64,000 nt of DNA from contig CALNXK010000179.1 of the NCBI GenBank assembly GCA_942486035.1, positions 346,001 to 410,000 of the forward strand, read 5' to 3'. The position numbers and the translations under genes are program-made. This DNA comes from Porites lobata. Its lineage: Eukaryota; Cnidaria; Anthozoa; Scleractinia; Poritidae. Within the stretch, counting starts at the first letter, position 1. The number at the start of each line of letters is the position of its first letter. This document shows positions 43,401-53,713 of the stretch, one piece after another. The notes under the pieces are model-generated. The model was not told the DNA's origin. It did not search any database and was given only the letters and a program-made list of their open reading frames with translations.

Positions 43401-45440
43401 ACATTTCCGTTGATTGTATTGTCATCCATAGTTAGAGCCATAGGGTTGAGATTAGACTGGGGCAAAGCTAATCGTGTCTCATCGGCTGTGGTTCCTAGTT
43501 GAGGTGGTGTACCATCGTTGAGGTCCTTTAAGAAGTCTTCCATGTTCATCTTTCCTGAGTTTTTGTCATATATATGTAAGAGACCATCTTCGGAGGGTTG
43601 AATTCGTCCTGTTAAGGCATCCTTCAACCTTGTACAACCAATGCAAAATGTTGTTTTAGTATTTTATATCTGATTCAAGCAAGGTTACTTTAGGCATTAG
43701 GCAATTGCGCACTGGACAGCTGTTGTTTGGTGGTCACTCAAGCAAATCATTGCAGTGAATTCCGTACGCCCAAATGCCCAAAGCCCAAATATGCGCCCTA
43801 TGACCAATTGCCAAAGCAACCTTTATCCACTTAGGTGTATATAAGATTTTGCTTATGCTAAGCTTGTATTTAACTTTAGTTTCTAGCTAAGGACCCTGTT
43901 GTAATAAGAGATTTTCTTTTTAACTCATTTGGCCCACTCTGAATTGCATCACAGTTTTGTTATCTTGATCTTTTTTGATGATTCTGTGATGTTACTTCTA
44001 AGTCTTGTTCCAGTTATTTTTTCCCCTCAAATTTGCTTAGTGCCAACTTTGGTGCATATCATTATATGTTTAGTAAAGATCTCTTTGAAGTGACTACTGG
44101 CATCTCGAGCTTCCGTTTTTCCGTGCCGCTCTCAAGACCTTTCTCAGCACTGGAAGAAAAATTGCCTTTTAAACGTGTGAAGGGCCTGTAAAGTGTGAAC
44201 TGCAACAGGCAGTGAAGTATGATAAAGTTAGTCAAGGTGTGTAGTGAGAGACTGATGTTTGACGTGGGTCAAGGTACCTTGTACAAGTCCCAGCCATAAT
44301 TAAACATTAACTCTGTTCCGTCATTAAGGCGATGAAGAGTTATGTTATTCCAAAGGAGAGGAAAAGACGATCTTCACCGCCTGAGCCCATATACATATTA
44401 CGGTACAGTGCAATGACTGGTCCGAACCCTAGCTCTTTAACCTTCATCTTTTAAATTATCTTAAAATTCTCTATGACTTTCAATGATGGGAAGTAAGCTC
44501 CACAACTGAAATACAAAAATGTACCTAATTACTTACAAACTGAGATGACTAGAAATAGAAAGCAAGCCCTGTAACGGAGTAAGTTCTCTACTAACCTGGT
44601 GCTTAAGTAGTCCTCGAATTCACTCTTGTTCTTCTTCAAGAACTTTCTAAGCATTTTCAAAAGATAGTGCTTCAGTTTTCTTTTAAAGCTGTGTTTCCGC
44701 CGTCTTGTCACACGCTCACACATATCGTTTTGCAAAGCAAACAGTTTGCATATCTTTTTCTTGCGTTTAACGCTAAAATTCTTAAAGTTGTTTATTAAGT
44801 CCTCCCATCGAAGTTCAAATCCTTCAGGTTGTTCAACGTGAAGTTTAGGCTTTTTGTCATCATCGTTTTCTTTCACTTGGTCACCTAAGCCAGATCCAAA
44901 TGATGTGGTTTTTGCTGATTTGTCCTTTCCTAGAGGTCTACATTTTTTCTTATGTTTCGAAGCGCTTACGCTGTTGGAATCATCACACTTACTTGACATT
45001 GGTTCATCGTCAAGAGGATCTCCTGTGACGTCACCCTCATCATCGTCGTCATCATTATCGTCATCATTTTCCTCCTCCTCCTCATCATCCTCATCATCTC
45101 CTTCGTTCTCATCATCGCTGTTCCCTTTAGCAATCATTTTTTGCAAATTTTCTTCATTTATTCCAAGTAGAGACTGTATCTCCATTGCAAGCGTTTCCTT
45201 GGTTGGGCCAACAACTTTCTCCAAATCCTTTGCGGCGTTTATTGAGGCAATGATTTTTATTTTTTTCCTTGGATAAGGCATGTGATCTGGAATATGAACC
45301 GCGAGCCATTTACCTTTGCCCTCTTGAGGATGAAATTCTTTTATCTGCATGTTTCTTGTGTCGGTGCCCTTCACCGCAGAATCAGGAAAAACGACAACTT
45401 TGCTAGGTTCTATCTTGTCACCAGTTCTTTTGGTTGGCAT
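39995..45440 (-). CDS. Gene B: charged protein, at least 576 aa, unknown function
   Basis: Exons 45441-44596, 43628-43228 and 40479-39995 (with stop) join in frame. Residues about 13-105 resemble gene A's N-terminal region (KVVVFPDSAV, KWLAVHIPDH). 108-147 is an almost pure D/E tract, 215-272 is basic and helical (KRKKKICKLFALQ, KRKLKHYLLKMLRKFLKK), and the C-terminal 80 residues are R/K-rich (FRRKPPFTRRVVYRPR, KKKPRRQVT). The first listed exon is preceded by a good acceptor one base before its ATG, so the true start, perhaps a signal-peptide exon, may lie upstream; I could not find it. Function unknown. It is the middle member of the A-B-C cluster. Confidence 0.75.
40909..42656. mobile_element. 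Large foldback element in gene B intron
   Basis: Left CTAGCGACGGAGTCGGAGTC and right GACTCCGTCGCTAG are inverted. Near 42390-42600, further mirrored units (AAAACCAGATTGTCGGAGTC against GACAATCTGGTTTTCACTAG) show several nested arms. Could be more than one element. Confidence 0.65.
42787..43066. mobile_element. MITE family E
   Basis: ACCGTATTTACTAGAATAAG at the left, and GGCGCATATTCGACTAAATA at the right is its imperfect complement. A truncated relative lies at 59081-59157. Confidence 0.72.
43228..43628 (-). CDS. Gene B middle exon
   Basis: Residues 282-416: LKDALTGRIQPSEDGLLHIY, GTPPQLGTTADETRL, ending QTKILQEEL. Donor gtaaga, phase 1. N/T/L/Q-rich with no known domain. Confidence 0.75.
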
Positions 45441-45441
45441 T
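44596..45441 (-). CDS. Gene B exon (first found)
   Basis: Residues 1-281 counted from MPTKRTGDKIEPS. Ends at a gttagt donor, phase 2. The plus-strand serine-rich frame over the same DNA is the mirror of the D/E tract and is not a gene. Confidence 0.78.
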
Positions 45442-45908
45442 CTTACAATGACATGATTTGTTGGCCCTGGGCACGACGAAATGATTTTTTTTTCAGCAAA
45501 AAAAGAAGAAAGAGATACAGAAAATTAGAATCGTACGATAAAAGTAACCGACAGGCCAATTATCCCAGGCTAAACGTATCTGTGGTTAAAACCTACTTTC
45601 TAAGTCAGGGCGTTATCATTTATCAGGGCTTATGTCATCAACTTAGCAATTATGTTACATACGAAAGTATGCTAGGGGATGACATTGGAATGTTAGCGCG
45701 ATTACCTACAATTATGCAAGGCTATGTTCACACAATACCGGATCATAGCTTTTGCGCCGGCACGAATATCATACCGCATAGGGTTTCTGATTTCGGCGCG
45801 TTTTCTATGACGAAGCGATGCTGCGCCGCGCCGTTCTCTAAACTGGAGCGTCACATATCGGATAGTGGCTCACACTATAGCGATTCTCATGCTGACGTCA
45901 CCTATTGC

Positions 45909-45951
<43 letters not shown>

Positions 45952-46106
45952 TCAAAAATGTTCAATAGATTAAGTCCAGAATCTGGGAAATGAAAGGAGG
46001 TAAATATGCAAAGATCCTTGCCAAGATCCAGGTCAGAGGAATATTTCGTATACAAGATATCCGAAAAAATGTTCTACCCAAATTTACAGAGATTTGTATG
46101 GAGACG

Positions 46107-46142
46107 CCATGCTGGTGCTCATCCGGATGAGCACCAACATGG
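46107..46142. repeat. 36-bp near-perfect palindrome
   Basis: 18-bp arms meet at CCGG (46123-46126). CCATGCTGGTGCTCATCC is followed immediately by its complement with one mismatch pair. Confidence 0.88.
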
Positions 46143-48296
46143 CGGACGGAAACCAACAGAAACATCTGTTACCGAGTTTTGCTACAAAAGCGTGAATTTA
46201 TTCTTCCAGGAAAATATAAACATTAAAGTAATACTTTTTCTAATACAAAAGCTGTTTAGATAGCAAAATGTCCTGAAATGAGTCATTTTTTAACCTACAT
46301 GACAGCTCTCCCGGCCGCCACGTAAATGCCGTGCCACCCAAAAGCTTAGAAATTCAAGCCTACTCTATCACAAAACCAAGAACCCTTTTGAAGCGAAAAT
46401 TTGTATGAAAATTGGTTTTCAGCTGCTTTAATACATCGTGAAAGTAAAATCTCGGTAGGACCAATAGTTTTGTAGTTTCAATTTTAGTGACGTCATGTGA
46501 AAACCAACAATTGATGTCAATGTGTTAACCAGAAACGCACTGGTTCTTGAAACAAAGGACTCTATTGTTTCACTTGTTACAAATTTAAATAACAAAAACA
46601 ATGTTTGTAAACAGAGATGTTTCTATATCGGATAGCTTTTCGTGTCGGCAAGCAAAGCTATCCGGTAGACTTGTGGGTATAGCCTAGTCGGGTATCGAAT
46701 TTGCATATTACGTTTTTTCATCGTCTTGTTGGCTTTTAAAATGTGAAAAGGGTGAGGACCCCACAGTATAAAGATCTTAAAGGATAGTACAAGTCTAAAC
46801 TGTAATAAGGTTGATATAAAATGTCAAAAGTGCAGCTGTAAATCAGTAAAAATTAAGAGACTGTGAAAAACCTGTAATATATCTCTTTAGCTCGTATGCT
46901 TTTTCCCAATGAAAGTCTCAGGGGAATTTGGCCCTTTGTCTTTTCATAAATTAAGCGTAAATATGCACAAGAATAAGACAACCTTTTAAAGAAACAGTTC
47001 TCAAGAGTATTATCACATGCATTGGGGAAACAAAACATACAAGCTAAAGAGATTGATATCTACCAGTATTCTCGCCCAGTCACTGTCGTTGTTGCAGTTG
47101 TGGTTGTACCAGTTATTTCTCCCAGAAGATGTTCGCAATAAGAAGTCTTGATGGTAGAATTTATGTGTTGTTTTACAATTTTTGCAATTTACAACTAGAG
47201 TTGCAAGCAACTTGACTCTCTATACCATTTTGCAGGATCGGTACCTGGTGTTAAAAATTATGCAATTTAGGATAATGATAAAGATTTTAAAAACATGTGG
47301 GAAGGGCTCTCAGCCGTTTTAAATTTACCAAATTATACGATGGCTTTAAGTATTTACAACAATAAAAAAATCCTTGCAAAACGTTGAACTATAGCATAAT
47401 GATTATATCTCAACAAATAAGAACACAAGGGACACCTAGTTTGCCTTAATTCTGAACATTTAAAGCTCATTTAGAGGGTGTTCTATTGTTGCTATGACTG
47501 TGTTATATCGTTGCTATGATAAACGTTTATGTGAAGTCAACAAGTTGGAAAGAAGCATAGTCGGCAATGCTGCCTAACCTCTTTACTAATCATTGGGCGA
47601 TTCTATCGGTGGATACTATTTTTGTAGCATCACGATCAACTGATAAATACTAGTAGTTTGATCCATGAAAGGCTGACTTGTGCCACCTCAAGCACATGTA
47701 GTTTGCTTTTTGTGTAAGACAACTGGCGTTTTACTTGTTTTCAAGCATTTTATGACCTCATTTTAGTATTGGTGGCATGCGTTTTATGAAAAGATCAAAT
47801 ATTTTGTTAGCGGTCAACTTGTAGGTATCCGCACTTGGCTATGATAACTAAAAGGGATCTTACATGAAAAACTATCAGTATGTAGCCAGCGGTCGAATGC
47901 TGAGGTTGATTCAGTCTCTCTAACCGTATAGTTTTCCTTTTACTAAACAAAGCAAGAATATTTTGACTCATAGGTCTGAGCAGAATAGGATTTCAAGCGC
48001 CATCAGTCATATTTTTTGCCACTTCTTCTTAGTCTCGTTGCTCACTTTGACTTTAAAATGATTTCCCATGTCTCTCTTAATGCCTCTTTATATCTCTGTT
48101 ATGTCTTTCTTCCTTATTTTCTCTCTTCTCAAAGAATAAAAGCATGAACAATCGACATGCTGAACGAGTCCAAATTGTTGAATTAGCCGCTGGTGCATTT
48201 TCCAGTTAATTAAATTTTGGTAACGTTTCATTGACTTGTAAGCCATGAACTTAATATTCTGTGACCACAAGTTGATTTTCAATCCTGTCCCTAGAA

Positions 48297-48390
48297 GCTG
48301 CGTTACCCTTGTCCAGTGCATGGTAATTAGTATATGAAGCACATACCTAACATTGTTACCCATCCACTGGACAATGGGAACGCAGCCCCT
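48297..48390. repeat. Inverted repeat, about 90 bp
   Basis: GCTGCGTTACCCTTGTCCAG at the left, and TGGACAATGGGAACGCAGC at the right. Confidence 0.75.
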
Positions 48391-48510
48391 GAAAACGATC
48401 TTGATCTCCATTTAGGTGTGAGGTTCTTTCAAGTTGATACATTAAAATTCCTATTTTTAAGTGCTACGCGATCCTCGCTTTAAGAGAATGTGGTACGTTT
48501 CTTTGTATAT

Positions 48511-48630
48511 GTTGTGGTTCAATTTTCTCCTTGGTTTAAATTTTATTTTCTTCTGTTTCGGGGTATGGTAATGTATGATAATGAGTTTGAAACAAAAGAA
48601 AATAATATTTAAACCAGCAACTATACGTAC
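48511..48630. mobile_element. MITE family C, second copy
   Basis: TTGGTTTAAATTTTATTTTC pairs with GAAAATAATATTTAAACCAG. Centre motif shared with 8861-8986. Confidence 0.8.
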
Positions 48631-49699
48631 GGTGGAAGAATGTGTATGATCCGGGGCTACCGCCGTCTTCTCTGATAAAGTTCAGGATTGTCAGTACGTA
48701 AGGTAAAAGCGTGGGAAAACACGATTAGGCTGTCGAAAAGAAATAAGAGCAAATAATGCGTGTCTCTACAACCATGAGTGGCGAAATTCTCCCTGCTTGA
48801 AGCTAGGCAGCTTGTAGACTGCTGAAAACAACTTCTAGGTTGTAAGCGAAAACTTTCGCAGTCAAATTAAAGACAACACCAATTTAAAAATCTTTCTAAA
48901 GTAGTCATAATCTTTATTTCCTTTATTAAAGTAATGCAATTATTTTAAGGAGTGATTAATTTTGTAAGTTTGTGATTTTGTTACACGTCATGTGAAACTG
49001 ACTACCTTGTTTTAAAAAACATTAAACTGATTTGTACAGAACTAAGAGTGTTTTTTTTTTGGATCTGGGATCCATCGCTTATTTCTGGTCGACATATTGG
49101 GACTTTATAGGGAGACGCCATTGTGATTATGGATATAAGATGTCGTGAGTTTACGTGCCGAATTCGAGAAAACTGAGCTCTATTCTGTCAAAGAATTAAG
49201 TAATAATTCCATTTCGACTTGACACGAGTTACCCAGATTCCTTTCGGCTCTGTAAAGCGCGCACTTATTATGAACATACAAATTAATTTCCTATCTCCCT
49301 TTTTGCCCCTCGGCCATTTTAAATGAGGAAACTCGGACTCCTGGGTTCCAGAGGATTTTTTCTTATCGATACTGATGGTTCGCGGTGAAGCCGAGTCAAC
49401 GAGGCGCGGAAGTGCCGAGAGAAAAAAATAACCTTTGGTCACAGGAGCTGCTAGTCTCATTTCCATGCAATTTTAAGGATTATATATCTCACCAAACTGG
49501 TTTGGAGCTGATGTGCATATTTGTTTTCATTGACGGTGACTGAGATTTGAGATTTGAATTTGATGGACGCGTGGCTCTGCATCTGCTTTGCATAAAGAAG
49601 AATTGCGCGAAAGCGCGAAAGCTCACTAACAAAGGAAAGTGCTATTAAAAATTGCCAGAAATTCTTTTCCAAAAGATACACTTCAAGTTTTAAGTATAT

Positions 49700-50873
49700 C
49701 AGGGGCACCCAACGACCGTTTTCGGGGAAATATCTGTTCGGAGCCCTTTAGAAGGGCTAAAATTTTCGAGAGCCCAAGAACAGCTAAAAATTTCGAAAAT
49801 GTTTCGTGGTGACTGTTCGTTGGGCTCAGAGTTTCGGGATTTGTGTGGTTTGTTCACCTAAGAATTTCGGATTTTGTAGTAATCTCTAGATCACCTAGAA
49901 ATTTCGTAGCTTTCGTAAACTAAAAATAGAGCAAAATTTTTAAACCCAGCTGACAGTCTCATTAGCAAAAATTTCACACAACTCATTCAAAACCCAACGA
50001 CCCTTTTCTGAGGGTCCCCGGCTTACCAGTTACGCGTACGCGAGCGCTGTATCAGCGCGCGCATCGCGTGAATAGCGCCTGTCAGTCCTGTGTATCGGTC
50101 GATGGACACTCAGGACAGTATCGTAGCAGGACTACGGATGGAGGGATAACCCAGACAACGCTATTGTAGCACTGTTCTCGGCATCGCATGTATCTGATCT
50201 ACCTAATTTTAATAAAGCCACATTTCTGACATTTGCAGTTACAGTCAACTGTGTAGAAAATAGGCAACTTTCAGCGTTTCAGTGAAGTTTAGCCGGCGAA
50301 AACAGACGTTTTTCCACCGTTTTTTTCTTTGCTCGCTCATCGCCACCTGGGGGGTGTGTGGGGAGGGGGGTGGGGGCGAGGAGCGAGGACAAACTACTGC
50401 TGGCAACTTTAAATTTTGGTCATGTGCACTTAAATACTTTTTCTTTTACACCTAGAATTTTCTATACATTCATTAGACGTTTCAACTGGCTTTAAAATCA
50501 CTTAAATGCCTTTTCTTTTACACCTAGAATTTTCTATACATTCTACGTCGCCCTAGAAAATTCGGAGACATTCTCACACTAGATAAAGTTTTCGGAGAAA
50601 ACTTGAAAGGACCCCTAAAAATTTCGGTCAAGGGAAAAGCTCGTCAGGTAATCTTACGTTTTCGGAAAGCTTTCACTGTAGGCTGTTATTTTCGGGAAAG
50701 GCGAAAAACAGCCCTAAAAAATTCGAGAGGGTCAAACCACTCCTAGGACGACCGAACAGATCAAATTTTTCTAGCGATGCCAATTATTCATTTATATTGC
50801 TTTTAAAGCACTCCAGGATGCATAACGAGCCATTTCAGATCATTTCCCAGAAAACGGTGGTTGGGTGCCCCTG
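49700..50873 (+). mobile_element. 1174-bp non-autonomous DNA transposon, copy 1
   Basis: Ends CAGGGGCACCCAACGACCG and GGTTGGGTGCCCCTG, flanked by GTATAT (49694-49699 and 50874-50879). The interior holds many TTTCGGG/AATTTCG boxes, a 20-plus-bp internal direct repeat (ACACCTAGAATTTTCTATAC, twice at 50450-50540) and a G-rich tract (50349-50385). No ORF. Termini and 6-bp duplication suggest a hAT relative; superfamily is inferred. Confidence 0.9.
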
Positions 50874-51899
50874 GTATATAAACAGGACAAAAATCAGCTG
50901 AGAAGTTTGAGAAGTACACACTCTCTAACTAGCTGTTTTTTAAAAGTCAACAGGATAACAAGAATTTCCGGTCCGCGACACTTGTATTACTGTAACAGGT
51001 CAAACTAAACGTTTCCTGACAAAGCGACTATACCAAACCAAACATCATTTCCGCTGCATTTTAATGCAAATAAACCGCGCCGCAAACCATCAGGAATTAG
51101 GAAAAACAAAGAAAAAACCTTTTGCACCCAGCGTACTAATCCGTGAGAATTCATCATCATGGACATCATGCAAACAACACTGCAGAACTGTTTGTTATAA
51201 ACATAGCAACTGGTTTTTAATATCATGCGGCGAAGTTCTTCGAAGCAGCCAATCAAGTTCACTGTTACAGCTTTAATTCCCTGTGGACGTGGGAGTAACA
51301 AATCAGCGACCCAGTTCAGATTCTGAACTGATTTCTCGCATGGGAATTAGGTTGCTTGCTTGTGTGACCAGAGCCTGCGAGCAGGTTTTCCGGGGCGCTC
51401 AGGCGGCGGGGCGGGAAAAGGAAGGAGAGCTTGCAACTATGTCTCTGGAAGTTGAATTCCACTTGTAATTCCACTGTGCCTCCCCGTAGACTAAGTTGTC
51501 AGATTTCCTCCAATTAGCGTGAAGCGGAAAGGAGCGCGAATGTAAACAAGCATTGAAAAACACGTGCCAAGGGTATTGACGTAATTACTAATGTCATCTC
51601 CGCCAATCAGCATTTCGCATCTGCCGGATTTTCGATGCAGATAATCAAATTCCAGAGACTTAGTTTGAGCTCTCCTCACTTTGCAGGCCCCGCGGCCAGA
51701 GCGCCCCGGAGAGCTTGCGCGCATGCTAAGTCTAATTGGACACCCTCTACCAATGATGGTTCACTTAGTCTACGAGCAAGTTCTCCATTGGAAATCGCAA
51801 GTCACGAAAGGTCCTGCGTGAGCAAGCCATGACTGGCTCTCCCGCACCGCTAACGTGCGACACTTCGCCCCTAGCAAATCATATATATTACTTAAAAGA

Positions 51900-52165
51900 C
51901 CTTGATTGCGGGTTAGTGTTCATTCGGGACTAGTCCTAAGGACTAGCTGTTATTCTAAGCAGCAGAACAAACGCAGAATAGTCCAAAACAGCACCACCAG
52001 TAATTCCATCAAAGATGCAGGCTCCATTTCGCTCCGAAGCGTACACACATTGGTTCGGCTATTCAAACGACGTCTAACTTAGATTATATGTAAGACCCTG
52101 AAGAAGGAAGGCCGTGCCTTCCGAAATATTGGGAAATATATATATATATTCCCGACTTTAAAATC
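51900..52165 (+). mobile_element. Penelope-like 3' end
   Basis: ACCCTGAAGAAGGAAGGCCG and TTCCGAAATATTGGG resemble the terminal repeats of Penelope-like elements, followed by an AT run. The preceding 150 bp lack a readable frame. Assigned by recall of the motif only. Confidence 0.5.
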
Positions 52166-52950
52166 AGCCTTGCTTCTTTTGTTTTATAGCTTAGGCCACG
52201 GTTTAGAAAATCTTCAGATCTCTCATTAATAGTCTACGCTATATGCTTTCATGAAACTGTTAACGATAAATGGTGTTTACATAAGAGGGTTCGGTAAACT
52301 GAAAATGGCTTAGAACGCGGTTTTGTTAAACACTGGCTAAACCCCGTTTCAATAACTGACCCACTGGGTCTATTTTTTTCGCAGCGATAGAAAGGGCGGT
52401 TATTAAATGACCAGGTTAGGCAATGAAGATATGACAGCGCTTAACATCGAACGGGTACTTTTGGATCTGGTTGTCGACCAAATGTGGAAGAATTTTGCGA
52501 TATGCAAAAAATGACGTCAAAAATAGAACCGTTCCTGATCGAGAAGACCTGGGAACGAGGTTGAGTTATCTTGGTAGTGACTACAAAATGGCGGAACATA
52601 TCACTCGTTTCACGAGGAAGAAATAGGGCAACTGTTGGCTAAAAACATAACAAGAAGAGCGTGAAGACAACTCGACGGACGATATCTGCTATTTGGAGAA
52701 TATTTGCAGACCTGAACGACCCTTTATCTCCTAAACTTGCCGATAAACATGCACTATCGAAGATGAACTTAACGTCTGTGGAGATAAGCATGTCTTAGCT
52801 TCTTTTTAAACTAGGAATTATTTTGAAGGAATAATAAAACTATTATTGAAACCGGCTTTCGTATCATCTGAAGAATAATGGAAATCCTGGAGGGTGTTAA
52901 TTAATACATTAATACAGTGACTATCGCGCATGCGCGAGCAAGAGATACGC

Positions 52951-53048
52951 AATCTCGTCTTCAGAATCCCCGTTACCCTTGTCCAACGGAACGACCCCCT
53001 TGCCCGTTTAGCTGGACAAGGGTAAAGCGGACTCTGGAAACGAGATTG
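52951..53048. mobile_element. Short MITE, 98 bp
   Basis: AATCTCGTCTTCAGAATCCC and CCCTTGTCC at the left pair with GGACAAGGGTAAAG and GAAACGAGATT at the right. ACTATCGCGCATGCGC occurs just outside on both sides (52919 and 53067), possibly part of a larger unit. Confidence 0.7.
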
Positions 53049-53402
53049 AGAGAAAAGAGTATGAGTAACTATCGCGCATGCGCCTGCTGTATAAATACCT
53101 CAGTATTGTTGGTACCTAACTTAAAAAGCTTGGTCAAACGAGATTAAGCTGTTGGAAAAAAATGACGGCAAATAATGTTTTTGTCTATCACATTGGTATC
53201 TTAAACGAAAGTTATTTAGTAAACTTGTGTTCCGTTTGTTCTTTAAATTAGCTTATTTTAGAGAGCTAAAGAATTGATTGGTTCTTTTAGATCTGGTCTT
53301 CCAGACTTACATATAAATACTATTAATACATTGTCAGTTCCGCCAAATTCTATAAGCGCTACAAGATAATTGTTCACCTTATTAAACTATTTTGTTTGAT
53401 TG

Positions 53403-53713
53403 TTAAGCTTTCTTTTTCTTTGATTTCTTTGAAGTGGCCGCCTTTTTCTTTGCAATCGTTCTTCTGATGACGCCTGGAAAGTCCCCTCCCAGAGCCTTTG
53501 GCTTGGGATAGTCTGGGTATTCCGTTTGAAGCAGGTCTACCTCCCCTGGACTTACAATGCTGACTTCTTGTTGACCAATTGAGGCCAGTTTCTTTCCAGG
53601 GTGTGACCAGTGCATGAACATTTCCGGAGTACCTATGGCGTTGATCTTCATCCATTTTCTCTCCATATCACTCTCTGCATCATTTTTGCGTAATTCTTCT
53701 TTCATGTTCTCTT
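53403..53713 (-). CDS. Gene C last exon
   Basis: Residues 341-443: ENMKEELRKNDAESDMERKW, GTPEMFMHWSHPGKKL, GGDFPGVIRRTIAKKK and a polylysine end, then TAA. Confidence 0.82.

Larger units (their letters stand above)
45442..53402. other. Region between genes B and C (may include an unseen 5' exon of B)
   Basis: No supported coding exon. Contains a weak MITE-like segment near 45719-45885 (ATGTTCACACAATACCGGAT), a palindrome at 46107-46142, hairpins at 48297-48390, 48511-48630 and 52951-53048, the first 1174-bp transposon and a Penelope-like 3' end. 46270-48290 shows nothing clear. Confidence 0.6.

Noticed and set aside
44854..45276. Plus-strand 140-residue serine-rich frame
   Set aside because: It is the antisense mirror of gene B's acidic GAT/GAG/GAA tract; composition is explained by that, and there is no independent start context.
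47013..47210. Minus-strand frame ending at a gtagat donor, considered as a missing 5' exon of gene B
   Set aside because: The phase does not fit entry at 45441, there is no signal-peptide character, and no clear acceptor or start context.
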